Part shown: positions 1 to 12,635 of the stretch, in pieces
Numbering within the stretch: the first letter of the stretch is position 1
Layout of the letters: each line of letters begins with the position of its first letter
Source: Bombyx mori
Taxonomy: Eukaryota; Arthropoda; Insecta; Lepidoptera; Bombycidae
Length of the DNA stretch: 64,000 bases
Direction of reading: 5' to 3'
Assembly: GCF_030269925.1 (NCBI RefSeq)
Contig: NC_085120.1
Span: 9,637,501 to 9,701,500 of the forward strand
The notes under the pieces: model-generated
Databases searched by the model: none
Told to the model about the DNA's origin: nothing
The model's input: only the letters and a program-made list of their open reading frames with translations
Program-made: the position numbers and the translations under genes

Positions 1-116
1 GAAACTACAAGTTCTTAGTATAAATGAGAATATCTTAGCTATTCATAGGTTCAAAGTGCGGGTGCGGGGTCCATTGTGTTGTTGAGAGAGGAATTTGGAG
101 AAAACCAGCGGACTTT

Positions 117-366
117 ATTTTTTTTTTTTTATTGCATAGATGGGTGGACGAGCTCACAGCCCACCTGGTGTTAAGTGGTTACCGGAGCCCATAGACATCT
201 AAAACGTAATGTCACCACCTACCTTGAGATAAGAGTTCTAAGGTCTCAGTATAGTTACAACGGCTGCCCCACCCTTCAAACCGAAACGCACTACTGCTTC
301 ACGGCAGAAATAGGCAGGGTGGTGGTACCTACCGATGCGGACTCACATGAGGTCCTACCACCAGTA
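117..366 (-). mobile_element. Bm1-type SINE, body only
   Basis: Poly-T, then ATTGCATAGATGGGTGGACG through GGTCCTACCACCAGTA. Confidence 0.8.
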
Positions 367-1144
367 AACAAGAGACCCTGGTCGCGACTTGCAACGCTGT
401 GTAGGATTAAGAGGTCCCTATCAATGCGCATATTACGCTCAACTCCATACTCCGCATTCCTCTCCTTGATTAGCCGAATTTGATAGGAACCTGGCGGCTT
501 GAGATGTTCTTTCAAGTATAGAATTTACGAAATTGCTTGACAAGCCAATGTCTTTTACTAGCTTATAGAAAGATTTCGCTGGTACGTCGCTCCTACTTCG
601 ACGGAATATAGACTAATCACGTATCGATTTTTGGTTAACTCGTTCGTGAGAAGTGTTGTTTTTTTTTATAAGGAGGAATTTTAACGAAATTAATAAAATT
701 TAGTTACATCATGAAAGATTTAGAATATCGTGTACCGCCAAACTGGAGAAATATGGACGCGCAATTTGGACCGTAGGTGTGGTACGTCCAATGTTGAAAA
801 ACTGTCCGTAAACCGTCCGTGAAAGAAATCGCATCTCCTCACCTATTATACAGTAAAAAAAGGGAAATTATCTTCCACGGAAATTGTCTACAAAAAAAAA
901 ATACATATTTTTCTTTCTAAAGTATTTTATAAACTCATTTAAACAGTCATCCGAGTTGTACGTGGAAGCGAAAATTGAAAAAGTTTCGTTTACTTAATTC
1001 GACTTTAGAACAATTCCGTTTTTGATGTTCTTCAGCGAGTGTTTTTTTTATTATTTTAAAATCTCTTTGTTGAATGTATTTATTTAGCTCTGCTATTCGA
1101 GTGTATTTTTGGAAGTTCCGAAATTATTTATTCGTATATAGCAG

Positions 1145-1360
1145 CTTTTCCCAAAGTGGGCGATAACGCCCTCTTATGGGCGCTGCAGGCCTAAAGGGGG
1201 CCGGTAAGAGACCCACAAAAAAAAAGGGGGCGTTTGAGAGGCGATTTGTAATTTCATCTAGGATGCCTCTTAGACACCGACTAAGCTTTCGCTATAGTTG
1301 TTTTCCAGTAGGTGAAAAAAATGGGGGCGCTAAAAATAATTTATTCCCAAAGTGGACAGT
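1145..1360. repeat. Possible hAT-derived fragment
   Basis: TTTTCCCAAAGTGGGCGATA and, 200 bp later, ATTCCCAAAGTGGACAG. The two ends are direct, not inverted, so the class is uncertain. Confidence 0.3.
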
Positions 1361-1962
1361 AGACAAAATAAGTTTGGAAGCCTCTGATATATAGTGTATT
1401 CACCGTACCTACCAATTCGTAGCCTGTTGAATGCAGCCGTCTATCTTCAGATATGAGTTCGAAGTAACAATTGCATTGGAATAAAGACTATTATTCGTTT
1501 TCAACTATGATGATGCATGATTGTAACAATAGCCAAAAGTCATTACCCTCTGCCGCCATGTACTTTAATAACGTCTAAAAATCAGCTCGACCGTCAATTA
1601 TTTTGCCCATTTACTTACACTAAAAAAATTATATCTAAATTTCTAGTCAACAGAGCTTCTAGCTTGAATGAAAGTTACGCAAAAATCTAATCATACAAAA
1701 TACGAAATCATTATGACAAACGACACGAATTGTATTACCATAATAATAACCAGACTTTTATCGGTGTTCGCGAGGCGTAGATATAATTAAAACTATACGG
1801 TATGCGTTTACTTTTACGGTTTATTCTTGCGTTTTCTTATCGTCATTATACCTAATATTTCTGACGCTTCGAATGCTTTATGATTAAGAAATCACAAATG
1901 ATTTTGAAAGGTTCGTCGATATATTCGAATATTGAATATTATATTGACTATTATATGTATGT

Positions 1963-2215
1963 ACTAGCTTTACCCGTCCCCTTCGCTGGGCATTTAAAAT
2001 TAACGTTATTATTTCTCACCCCCCACAAAGATTCTCATCATTAACGACCTCGCAACTAGTGTAGGGAGTCCAACGCTCATATAAATATTAGCCTATCCAT
2101 TAAGTACATGTATTTTCTACATGGATACCAAGTTTTAAGTCAATCGGTTGCGTGGTTCAGTAGTTATAACGGAACATCCGTAAAAACCACTAGATTTATA
2201 TATTAGTATAGATAT
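1963..2215 (-). repeat. Dispersed repeat family R-a
   Basis: CTTCGCTGGGCATTTAAAAT ... GTTATAACGGAACATCCGTA. Further copies at 21646-21895 (reverse), 27445-27655 and 62786-63040 (reverse). No coding sense; class undetermined. Confidence 0.7.
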
Positions 2216-2279
2216 GTATATGTGATTGTGTATATATGTATTTATATAGGTACATTTTTGTGTACGTATTTGTAACTTA

Positions 2280-2411
2280 ATATAAATTTCATTGCACCTA
2301 CCACTATTTACTCTGCACTACCTTTGGTTGACTGGTAGAGAATGCCTTAGGCATAAAGTTCGCCAATGTAAATTTTACATGAAGTGCAATAAATAAATAA
2401 ATAAATAAATA
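2280..2411 (+). repeat. LINE-like 3' tail family R-e
   Basis: TTGACTGGTAGAGAATGCCT ... AATAAATAAATAAATAAAT. Other copies at 58438-58560 and 63043-63170. Confidence 0.65.
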
Positions 2412-2483
2412 TTGTGCTACCGTCGATTCTAAAAGGAGATTAAACCGTAAAAGTTGTTTTAATTATAATAATACATACTCCAG

Positions 2484-5400
2484 GCAACAGCACAAGATTA
2501 CTACTATACTCCGAACGTGTCACGTTCTACCATACCCGGGATAGCCGCGTACCGCTCCGCTCTGACCCTGGACTGGCTGGCGGCCGAGGACTCCCGCCAG
2601 AGGGAGATGGTGGCGGCTTTCGAAACAGAACAGGCTCCACCGATGAGAATGATCTTAACCGATTGCATGGGCTATGCGACACCGCCGAGCGAAAAAATTG
2701 CTAGGCTTTTGTTGGAGCTGTTGAAGTTAGTTTAGCATCTATATCTTTCCCATTTTTTTTCTAATCCTTATCGCTGGCAGCCTAAGGGCTATTCCAGAGG
2801 CTACCCACGGACTGGCAGGTGAGTTTTACGGCAGGTGCTTCGTAGAAACTACCACTGGAACGGAATAGCGACCCACTGAGAAGATTCGGCAAGAAACTCA
2901 GTGTGTTCTATGTATGGGTTAGCTTGCACGTCAAACTCTTCGTCATAATCGAAGAGTTCGACGCGGACGGTGAATATTTATACTGGGAATATATTGGACA
3001 ACTGTTATACAATCTATACTCTATACTAATACTAATACTAATACTAATAATATTATAAAGAGGAAATATTTGTTTGTTTGTTTGTTTCGAATAGGCTCCG
3101 AAACTACTGGACCGATTTGAAAAATTCTTTTTCCATTAGAAGCCGACATTGTCCCTGATGAACATAGGCTAATTTTTTTTTTTTTTTTTATTTTTTTTTT
3201 TGGTTTCATGTGTGTTTTAATGTTTCCGAAGCGAAGCGAGGGCGGGTCGCTAATAACATATACATATATCATCGACCTCACCTTTTAAGTTGTGTGATGG
3301 CATTCACATTATGGTCTTTCTGGGTTCCGACAACCACTTTATTGGATAGATTCTTGAATTAGGGCACGACCCGTACGTACCTACTGTAAGATATATACCA
3401 TATTTCTTCTGCAAAGAAGTCAATCTGTGTTTCGGTCATAAGAATCGGATAGACCTTATATATTATAATCGAGTTTTCGAGATCACATCTCGTGGACTCC
3501 AGTTAACAGACAAACTAACCGTAAGCTTATATTCCCGCAATTAGTGAAATAGAAAATTGTGTTGAGATTTCTTGAGAGATACAAAATTCTCTAGGAATCT
3601 TGAAGGCGACGAAGGTCCGATCATCTTGGACCTAACACAGGCTTTGATTCGGGCCAAGCTACTCATAGAAACGTCAACGCTGGAATCCGAACCGGATTTA
3701 GAATCTCTGGTGAAGACTCCGAATGTGATGATGGGCGAGCCACACAAGACCTTCCCCAGAATCCTTGCTGCGGTCTGGTTGACCCTTACAGACGCCTCTA
3801 CTACGACCAAGTACGGATGGTGCCCTATAAACAAGGTTATCTATGTAATGCTAACTTATTCTACACAAACTCGACTGGTGATAGGATGTGATGGTCACGT
3901 CCTTACGGATCCATCAGATCCAATAGCCTTTACATTAGACGCATTCAGCTTTAACACTAGGAGCAGGCTTAGGAGCCCCGGTAACCGTACTTGTCGAACT
4001 CGACAAAGAGGTCGACGTGCAACCTAACCCATGCATCAGCTCGCTGAGTTTCTTGCCGGATCTTCTCAGCGGGTCGCGATTCCGATCCGGTCTCCCTCTC
4101 GGGCGCGGGGGCAGCTGTTAACAAATCCCACCCCTCCTGGCTAAGCCTTTGCTCGCCCACTTGTCCTGGTGAAACTGGAAAGGCCTCCAAGCCACCAGTA
4201 ATCCTTCAATTAAAAAAAAAAGTTGAGACAGAAACGCGCACGGGTAGGTACCACCACCCTGCCTATTTCTGCCGCGAAACATCCGTGCGTTTCAGTTTGA
4301 AGGGTTGGGCATCCGTTGTAGTATAAAACTCGAGACTTTGAACTCCTATCTTAAGGTTGGTGGTTAATAGCAATAAAAAAAAAAAAAAAATGTTCCAGTA
4401 CTTGAGACATAAGTTCTAAGTTTCTCAGTACAACGGCAATTAAAGTTTATTTTAATGAATATATACAGAGGACACGAATCTTGGATATCTTCTGTTGAAG
4501 GTCACAAAATATTTGACGACAAACAAGCCGGTGAACATTGCTGAGCACATGAGGTCTTTGGATCCGGTCTTAGCTAGAGCTAGGTTCGTCATGGAGGAAT
4601 TCGTACAGCACGTAACGCCCCTCAATATGTATCAAAAGCTGATCGGACGGAGGAAGGTAAGATCTAAAAGGTCTCTAATGGGTTTTTTTATTGCATAGAT
4701 GGGTGGGTGAGCTCACCGCCAACCTGGTGTCAAGTGGTTACTGGAGTCCATAGACATATAGAACGTAAATACGCCACCCACTTTAAGATATAAGTTCTAA
4801 GGTCTCAAGTATAGTTACAACGGCTGCCCCACCCTTCAAACCGAAACGCATTACTGATTCACGGCAGAAATAGGCAGGGCAATGGTACCTACCCGCGCGG
4901 ACTCTCAAGAGGTCCTACCACCAGTAAGAAAGAAAGAAAGCCAAAGGAAAAAGCATTCTCGTAGATAGTAATTAAGCCCTCACACGCGTACGTACGTCTG
5001 TAGATTAATATGGCTTCGTAAAATTTATCATTCGCTTCTAATAATATTGGCTATATTTTTTGGGTAATGTTAATGAAAATTAGATAATCTGACCTTTTAC
5101 TTTGTGAATTGAATTATACATGTTTTTTTTTTCTTATCTGTGATACAATGGTATTTTAGATAATTCCCCTTGAGGTTATTATAATTACAACTGTGATCAC
5201 GAAAATAGTGAATTCTAAAATAATTGAGATAAAATAAAAATAAAAATTATGACAACTGTTTTTGCATTAGGTACGCGCTATTTTTTCCCATTTTTGTTAA
5301 TTCGTTCGCGACTACTACGTCTTTAATGTTGTAAACAGCGCGAGATAAAATTATTAAAAGATAAATGGCCGTCACTTATGTGAAAGAAAATGTTACACTG

Positions 5401-6791
5401 TTGAAAGTACTAAAGGAGTTTAATTGTTTCAGGAGGTGTCCTTTGGCCAGAAACAACAAAAACACGGGCCCAAAGAAAACCCTAAGATAGTACGTTCTTA
5501 ACCAACATGATTTCATTGAATTCTTATAAATAGAAATGATTTGAAGAAAAAAAGTAGATTATTTTTACTAAAAACTAGATTTATTTCATGGAATTCTCAT
5601 GAATGGAGAATTCTGTGACCGTATAAAAAATGTGTCACAGCTAGAAGAGAGCTCGCGGGGTTAAGTGGGTTCATTGGTTATACATAACACATAAGTCATT
5701 TGCTACTTTTTGGCGGGAACGCGAGGAGTGAAGTTATTTGTTATATTTTGTCTATTTAGTGTTTCTTCAGGTTTATATGTGGCTTATGAACTGTCTAATA
5801 TCTATGAAAGTGCACAAATTTGGGAAAATGAAACAAAGCCGTTGGACGTAACTTCTCGGGATCCTACAAAAAGTCCACTGAAAAAATCTCAGTAAATGAC
5901 CACCATTTTACTGAGATTATATTTCATCCCATATCATCTAATTTCATTTAATTTCATCCCAGTTGATTAATGTCTCAAATTAATAATCTTCATTTCATTT
6001 CACTCCATATTTTCATATTTTTTTTAAATAAGTATATAAATTAAAATAAGACATGACTTAAAGGTCTTAGTTACCAGGTCATAAAATCTCTTAAAAAAAG
6101 TTATTTGCGACAAATGAACACACCACAATCTAAATTCACATTGAGAGGGTTAAAGACTGGACTGCGTTAAGATACGACTGTTAAATTCTTGAAATCAATA
6201 TGATTGTTTCAATGTACAATGGTACAATGGTACACATTTTACAGGTGGTAGGACATCTTGTGAGTCCGCACGGGTAGGTACCACCAGCCCGCCTATATCT
6301 GCCGAGTAAGCAGTAATGCGTTTCGGTTTGAAGGGTGGGGTAGCCGTTGTAAGTATACTGATACCTTAGAACTTATATCTCAAAGTGGGTGGCGTATTTA
6401 CGTTGTACATGTCTATGGGCTCCAGTAACCACTTAACACCAGGCAGGCTGTGAGCTCGTCCCATCTAAGCAAAAAAAAAACATATTTTTTGAAGAAAATA
6501 TAATTTAATTTAGCGTCTATTTTTAATGACGGGCTTTTTAATTTGCAGCATAAAATTGTTCATGATCGAAGCCCTTTAACTGTATAACTAATCGAGACTC
6601 TTCTACAGGAGCGGGCTGGCCCAATTCCTGCTGCCAAGACTGTTACCACCAAACTCAAGGTTACTAGAAAATTTGACACGAACGATGGCAGTCAAATTGT
6701 TGTAGCGAATATCGGACACAGCTCGGCTACAGTGTCAGATCTTTTGAACATCTTCTTTTTAATGTTTATATTTACATTTGGAATTATGTGA
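2484..6791 (+). CDS. 3' part of an unrecognised multi-exon gene with hydrophobic C-terminal tail
   Basis: Five plus-strand exons: 2484-2725, 3595-3835 (donor could instead be 3844), 4471-4656, 5433-5489 and 6609-6791 (TGA). All are bounded by AG and GT, and the phases agree at each junction, including a codon split AA/G between the first two. Together they give 302 codons. The first exon reads in frame from its acceptor, so the start probably lies upstream, outside the window. Visible features: a helical, charged N-terminal part (ALTLDWLAAEDSRQREM), an acidic segment (ETSTLESEPDLESL), a middle with EHMRSLDPVLARARFVMEEF, a short Lys/Gln-rich exon (FGQKQQKHGPKENPK) and a final stretch ending LLNIFFLMFIFTFGIM. 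The tail could be a membrane anchor or GPI signal. ATTAAA at 6849-6854 may be the poly(A) signal. The downstream half of the intron after exon 2 contains a LINE tail. I do not recognise the family. Confidence 0.55.
2750..2980 (-). mobile_element. LINE tail (copy 1 family), old
   Basis: Contains CGACCCACTGAGAAGATTCGGC and the 3'-terminal AAGGGCTATTCCAG variant. Confidence 0.65.
3890..4212 (+). mobile_element. LINE tail (copy 2 family)
   Basis: Last RT codons (ACGGATCCATCAGATCCAAT region) and 3' UTR to CCAGTAATCCTTCAATTAAAA. It lies just after a predicted exon donor. Confidence 0.75.
4225..4392 (+). mobile_element. Bm1-type SINE, diverged with internal deletion
   Basis: Body motifs GGGTAGGTACCACCACCCTG to GCAATAAAA, with the late middle part missing. 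Confidence 0.65.
4684..4928 (-). mobile_element. Bm1-type SINE, body only
   Basis: Begins 27 bp after a predicted exon donor at 4657, so it lies at the start of that intron. Confidence 0.8.
6243..6480 (+). mobile_element. Bm1-type SINE, body only
   Basis: GGTGGTAGGACATCTTGTGA to a poly-A tail. Confidence 0.8.
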
Positions 6792-7740
6792 TTAATTTTT
6801 TTTGTAATTTTACTGTTTTGTATATTTATGTTTTGTATTTATTATGAAATTAAAGTTTATTATATACTAGCGGCCCGCTCCGGCTTCGCTTGGGAAGTAG
6901 CGCACGCGATTTAAAGAACTTAGATAATTTTTTTACACATTGGGTGTTTATTAGAGGTGTTATTGGAGTTTCAGTAAGGATCCCTAATTTTTTTTAAAAA
7001 TAATAAATATAGCAAATCAAATCAAATCAAATCAAATGTCACCTATGTCACCCGGGGATAGCGTAGCTTTCCAACAGCGAAAGAATTTTTTAAATCGTTT
7101 CAGCAGCTTCGGAGCCTATTCAGTACAAACAAACAAACAAATTTTTCCTCTTTATAATATTGGTATAGACTAGCCTTTGGCCGCGACTTCGTCCGCGTGG
7201 AATAGTTACTTTGGCATTTTGGCAAATTTTACCCGCCTCTTCATTTACGTAGAAAGTGAAAATATTTTGAAACATTGGTGCTCCACTTGTATTGGTCTAA
7301 CCGTGATGTTATATAGCCTTCCTCAATAAACGGGCTATCTAACACTGAAAGAATTTTTCAAATCGGACCAGTAGTTTTCCTGAGATTAGCGCGTTCAAAC
7401 AAACAAACTCTTTAGCTTTATAATATTAAAGTTTATTTTATATTTAATTTCAACGATGATTCTGATCGTTTCGTGTGTGTATTGTGAATAAACGAAATCT
7501 ATGCTAATTATCATATTTATTCACAAATTGTACCTTTTTTTTTTTCCCTACCTATGCTGATAGCCTTGAGAGGCTATTTCAGCTTCGCCCTAACGTTAGT
7601 AGGTGAGCTCGCGGGGCTCAACCGGAGAGTTGCTAACACTGACCCTAGCAAGAGCAGTGCTTCGCAGAATCTACCACCGGATCGGAAACGCGACCCACTG
7701 AGAAGATCCGGCGAGAAACTCAGTGGGCTGTGTCTATGGG

Positions 7741-10608
7741 TTAGTTCGCTCGTCGAGCCCTTCGTCGCAAGCGACGGGTTCGACGAGGACGGTGACCGGT
7801 GCTTGTGGTGCCTAAAAGCACCGTTAATGGATCAGGAGGATCCGTAATGACGTGCTTTGGGCGACGTCGACGGTTTACCATTCGGTCTACTGGGTCGGGT
7901 ATGTAATTTCCAGCGGCTACGATGAGAGGGTTCTCATGTCGTGCCGCCTTCTCAAAATGGCGCAGTGATGCCGACTGTAGATACTTACTAAGAGAGTCGA
8001 GCTCCAGGTCATCGTGGAGATCCACATTCCTAAGGAACCATGGCGCTCCGACGGCTATCCTGCAGAATCGTGATTGAATAACCTGAAGGGATTTCAAGTG
8101 GGTGCGGGCTGAATGAGCGAACACTACGCTTGCATACGTCATGACGGGGCGTATACAAGTTTTGTAGAGAGTTGCCTTATTGCGGAGGGACAGTTTGCTT
8201 CGACTACAAAGCATTGGATAGAGTCGTCCTAGAATAAACGCGGCGCGGTCGCGTACCGTTTTTATATGGGGACGGAATGTCATCCCTCTGTCGAGGGTGA
8301 CGCCTAGATATTTGACCTTCGGGGCCCACGGTATGGGCTGGTCGAACATCGTGATTGGGCGAACGGCGGGGGCGGGGGTATTGACGCGCCTAGTCGGGAG
8401 GGGGATGCTCAGCGTGGTGTTCGGAGGGCGACCCCTTTTGAAGAGCACCGCTGCGCTTTTCGCGGGGTTGATGTCTATTCGCCACTTCCGGAACCACTGT
8501 CCCATGGTGGCTACTGCGATCTGGAGTCGCCGATGAAGCAGCGACATCTTCCTACACGAGTAGTAGATAGCCGTGTCGTCGGCGAAGAGCGCTAGATGGG
8601 TCTCCGGAGACCGGGGTATATCATTGATATACAAACTAAATAATAACGGGGAGAGCGCGGAGCCTTGCGGGACTCCGGCGGTCAGTTGACGGGGACGAGA
8701 ACGAGTTCCCTCTACTCGATATCGAAACGAACGGTTCGACAAGAAGTCTCGTATGATGAGCACGAGTCTGTCTGGCACTCCCATGTTGTACAGTTTGTAG
8801 ATCAAACCGTTGTGCCAGACTTTGTCGAACGCCTTCGCGATGTCGAAGAAGAGGGCGCCGGTCGGGATTTGCTTACGCCTATTTAGTCCTATCAGAATGT
8901 GCTCCGTGAGGCGGTGCACTTGTTGTACGCACGAGTGTTTTGAGCGGAATCCGAACTGTTCGTCTATGAGAATTTTGTTCGCGGTAACAAAATCCCAGAG
9001 GCGTTTCCTAAGGAGACGTTCGTAAATTTTTCCTATCGTCGAGAGGAGACTAATCGGACGGTAACTAGAAGTTTCGTTTCTCGGTTTGCCCGGCTTATGT
9101 ATACCGATAACGTCCGCTTCTTTCCACACCGCGGGAAAGATGCAGTGCGTCATAGCGGCATTTAAAATTGTAGCCAACATTGCTATCAGTTGGACTGGCA
9201 AAAATTTTAGCGCGCGGTTGTGGATGCCGTCGGAGCCTGGTGCCTTCCTAGGTTAGAGGTTGTGGATCGCGTCTCTAACTTCGTCAGTGGTAATGGGGGG
9301 TAACGCGTCCGAGGGCGGCAAGGAAGCTCTGCGCTCGACTAACTCGGTGTGTTCGTGTTGAGTGCTGGTGGTACACTGCTCTTGCAGTGCATCGGCCAGC
9401 AGCTCAGCCTTGTCATCGTCATCGAATGCCGGTGGTTGGCCTGAAGGGCGTAAGAGGGGAGGCATAGTAGCGGTAGTTTCGGATTTGAGAGTCCTAGCTA
9501 GTCGCCAGTATGCTTGGTGGGAGGGCGCGAGTTGTTCTAAATAACTATGCCAATTATCGTTACGCGCGTCGCTTAAGCGGGAGTGGACTTCGCGTTGTAG
9601 ACGACGCATCTGAATCCGGTTTGAATGCGTGGGAAGACGATCGTAGGCCCGGATTGCCGCGTTCCTAACTCTTAAGAGATTCCTAAGATCGGGGGACAGT
9701 CTGATGCGGTGGAAGCTGTCCTCCACATCGACTTCTTTAGAAGATCTAATGATCGCGGAAGAGATGTGATCGGTAATGATGTTTATGGATTCGACGGTGT
9801 CCTCGGGGGATGGATTCGAATCCGGGCCGTAAGGGAGGATTGGCGTAGCGGCGTCGGCTAGGCACGTGCCCAGCTTTTTCCAATCCACCATGGTCCTCGT
9901 AACAGTGACTGGATTGTGAGGGCGACCGAGCTGCATAACGACAGGTCGGTGGTCTGAGTCGAGCTCTGACATTGCTTCGATGGAACGCAAGCGCAGAGTT
10001 ACGTTCCTAAGCAATGCCAGGTCTATAGTGCTCGGACGGAGCGCGATGTTATACGGATAACATGTTGGAGTTGGGGGACCGACTATTTCAAAGGTGAGGT
10101 CGTCTATAAACGCGTCGAGACGCCTACCGTTAACGTTTGTACGATGGCAGTTCCACCTAGTGTGGTGGCAATTTAAATCGCCTGCCAGGATGACGGAGTC
10201 TCCCATGCCGAACAGTGACTCTATGTCACTGCTCAGGAGGGGCTTGTCCGGGGGGAGATACACGGATGCGATGACGATCGGCTGGTGTCCCGTCAGTGAG
10301 ATACGGCACACTGACGCCTCGATATGTAAGAGCGAGGGAGTATCGAGAGGGACAACGTGCAGGGCCCGTCTATAGTAAATGGCAGTCCCGCCTTTCGAGG
10401 CGGTGAGTCTGTCATTCCTAACCATGACGTAGTTCGCGACTTTCGGGTCGCGACGCGAGGGCTTCAGACAGGTCTCCTGCACTAACAAGATATCTATAAG
10501 ATTGTCGCGGAGGAATTCGAAAATTTGATCGCGTTGCCGCGCGAGTCCGTTAGCATCGTAGAATGCTAACGTAAGGGAATACGGTTTTTCCCTACCTTTT
10601 TGCGCCAT
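7741..10608 (-). pseudogene. LINE ORF2, endonuclease/reverse transcriptase, one internal stop
   Basis: The frame runs from ATG at 10608 to the stop at 7741, about 955 codons, and is broken only by a TAA at 9255-9253. The N-terminal part is an APE-like endonuclease (DILLVQETCLKP, VILAGDLNCHH, SELDSDHRPVVM). The C-terminal part is a reverse transcriptase with SYRPISLL, DIAKAFDKVWH, AGVPQGSALSPLLFSLYIND and the catalytic FADDTAIYY. Comparison with the second copy (28.0-29.7 kb) shows an arginine codon at the position of the TAA. The element could be inactive only because of this one codon. The best fit is the jockey clade. Confidence 0.9.
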
Positions 10609-10626
10609 TGATTACCGGTAAAGATT

Positions 10627-12258
10627 TTATAACGTACGCGACACAGACTCGTAAACGTCCATGTGGTCGAAGGCGGCCGCGAGCCGCTGTTCGGGGGTTA
10701 CCGACCTACGGATAGCGTCAGCGAACGATCGCAGACGGTCGAAGTTCACCGCGGTGACGAAGTCGCGCACGAGCGCGAAGTCGTTGACGGCAGAGGGTTG
10801 CGGGGGACGGAACGCGGGCGCGGGGCGAGGTGCGAGCAGAGGCTGGGGCGCGGGGCGTGTCACGAGCGGGGGCGGGGGTGCGGTTTCCGTTCCCGCCTTA
10901 GTATACGGCAGCGGTTTTTTCCACGCCGAGACCGTGGGAACTGCAGCCGGCACGAAGGCGGGTTTCGGCACTGAAGGTGCCGAAGTCTTTGGGCCGACGG
11001 TTCGCGGAGCCGGGTGGGTTGAACGTTTTCGCGGAGCCCTAGGACATCCACGGTAGTTCGCGGGGTGCCCTTGCTTAAGGCATAGGACACAGCTTGGAGG
11101 TTCGGTCGCGGTTTCCCTAACACGCGAGCAATCTAATGTGGCGTGGTCGCCGAGGCACTTTACGCAGCGGGGGCGCGCGTGGCAATTACGAGCCGAGTGG
11201 CCGTAAAGCTGGCATCTGTAGCACTGCCCGGGAGTGCCACGTTTATGGGGGGCTTCGATGGAGACCCCGGATAGGCCGCAAACTGTCGAGAGGCATGAGA
11301 TTTTCTTTTTTGCCTCCGGGGTTGGCTCCAACGCGACGAGTATCATGTTGTAGGGCTGCTTGCCCCGCCCACTGTGCATCCGATGCACACTAACTATAGG
11401 GAGTGCCTGAGCGATCAGGTCCTCCTTAACGTAGTCTATGTCTAGTTCTTTCGGTACTCCGCGTATTACTACGCGGAGCTCGCGGTCCTCCTGAAGAGCA
11501 TAGGTGTGGAAACCTATGTTCTCCTTTCGGAGGTATGCTGAGAGGGCCCTATGGTCGCCCGGCGTTGCGACCTTAATCTGAATCCCATGCGCGACGTTAC
11601 GCGCATGGGTGTAGTTAATTTTATTTGCCTGAAGGGCCTGGGATACGCGATTCCACGCTGTCTTCTCTTGAAGTATCAGCGGGGGCGGGGCAGCTACTTT
11701 AGGAGCGGGCGCGGGCTTGGGACGCGGCGGCGGGGTTACGCGGCGAGCGGAGTCCGACTCCGGTGTCACGACTACCTGCGGGCGGGAGGCGGTCGCGGAT
11801 TTTGTTTGCTTCGTCGTGGAGCTCCGGGACTCCACGGCGCGAGTACGCTTTTTACCGCGCGTTACGGTTTGGAACCCATCCGAAGTTCCAGGCTGAGGGC
11901 TTGACGCGGATTCGAAATCCATCTCCGATTCGGTATCGGAGCCTGAACTCGAAACGATCGAGGTCGCGACGGACGAAGCGTGCGATGACGTAAACGACGC
12001 GGACGCGGGGGTGGGGGTAGCGTTAGGCGCTTCGTGAGTCGCATCGTCGGAACGTGCGCTCGAACTTAACGCGGCGGCGGGGGGCGCGCGGCGTGCCTCC
12101 GAGGCACGGTTGAAATACGCGGCGACGGACGCGGGGGGGGAGGGATTGCCACGGGAGGCCCTATAAGCTAAGTACTCGGCCCTAATTGACGGGTACCTAT
12201 CCCGGAGGAACCCGACAATGTCACTAGCACTTTCACCGACACTTTCTTCATGCTGCAT
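10627..12258 (-). CDS. LINE ORF1, gag-like nucleic-acid-binding protein
   Basis: 543 codons, uninterrupted. The N-terminal half is low-complexity and rich in Ala, Ser, Pro and Thr. A central region containing ELRVVIRGVPKELDIDYVKE resembles the conserved domain preceding the zinc knuckles in jockey-type gag. Three CCHC-type knuckles follow: CYRCQLYGHSARNC, CVKCLGDHATLDC and CVLCLKQGHPANYRGC. The tail is proline-rich. In jockey elements this protein binds the element RNA. ORF2 begins 18 nt beyond its stop. Confidence 0.85.
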   Translation of the reverse strand: MQHEESVGESASDIVGFLRDRYPSIRAEYLAYRASRGNPSPPASVAAYFNRASEARRAPPAAALSSSARSDDATHEAPNATPTPASASFTSSHASSVATSIVSSSGSDTESEMDFESASSPQPGTSDGFQTVTRGKKRTRAVESRSSTTKQTKSATASRPQVVVTPESDSARRVTPPPRPKPAPAPKVAAPPPLILQEKTAWNRVSQALQANKINYTHARNVAHGIQIKVATPGDHRALSAYLRKENIGFHTYALQEDRELRVVIRGVPKELDIDYVKEDLIAQALPIVSVHRMHSGRGKQPYNMILVALEPTPEAKKKISCLSTVCGLSGVSIEAPHKRGTPGQCYRCQLYGHSARNCHARPRCVKCLGDHATLDCSRVRETATEPPSCVLCLKQGHPANYRGCPRAPRKRSTHPAPRTVGPKTSAPSVPKPAFVPAAVPTVSAWKKPLPYTKAGTETAPPPPLVTRPAPQPLLAPRPAPAFRPPQPSAVNDFALVRDFVTAVNFDRLRSFADAIRRSVTPEQRLAAAFDHMDVYESVSRTL

Positions 12259-12635
12259 TTTCGGTCTTCTTGCCCGGGGGGGGCGGCCCCGGGACTTTTG
12301 TTGAACTCGCCGAAAGGCGAGGCCCCGGATAGGATTTGTAACCCCCCTGTGCTGCAGGACAGCAAGGAGCAGGGGGGGGGGGAATGCCTATGCCGTGAAA
12401 ACGGCAATCGGCGGGGAAAAGGAAAGGAACCCGCTCGGGCTGTATAGTGCTACAGCAGGCAGAATCGCGAGCGGGGGTCTAGTCTTGAAAAAGACTGTTG
12501 TTTTGGGAAAGGTTAGGAAATCGCTAGCCTGTGAGTGCCACAGGAAGCCTGATCGTAGCGATTGGTTTTGCCTTGAAAAAGGCAGTTGGTAAAGGGTGGG
12601 TTCGCGGTTACAACACTTTAGCGCACAAAAATGGA

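Larger units (their letters stand above)
367..2483. other. No gene seen
   Basis: AT-rich DNA with the hAT-like fragment and repeats R-a and R-e. An upstream exon of the gene at 2484 could be hidden here, but none stood out. Confidence 0.5.

Noticed and set aside
3836..4027. Coding frame continuing past the exon at 3595-3835
   Set aside because: The extension runs into a LINE tail, so it is read-through rather than protein.
5710..5895. 61-codon frame with a signal-peptide-like start (GVKLFVIFCLFSVSSG)
   Set aside because: Begins at TTG with no nearby ATG, has no good splice borders, and lies in the intron of the gene at 2484-6791. Kept in mind as a possible small exon, but not supported.
10661..11904. 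Several plus-strand frames rich in Gly and Arg
   Set aside because: Antisense shadows of the GC-rich LINE ORF1.
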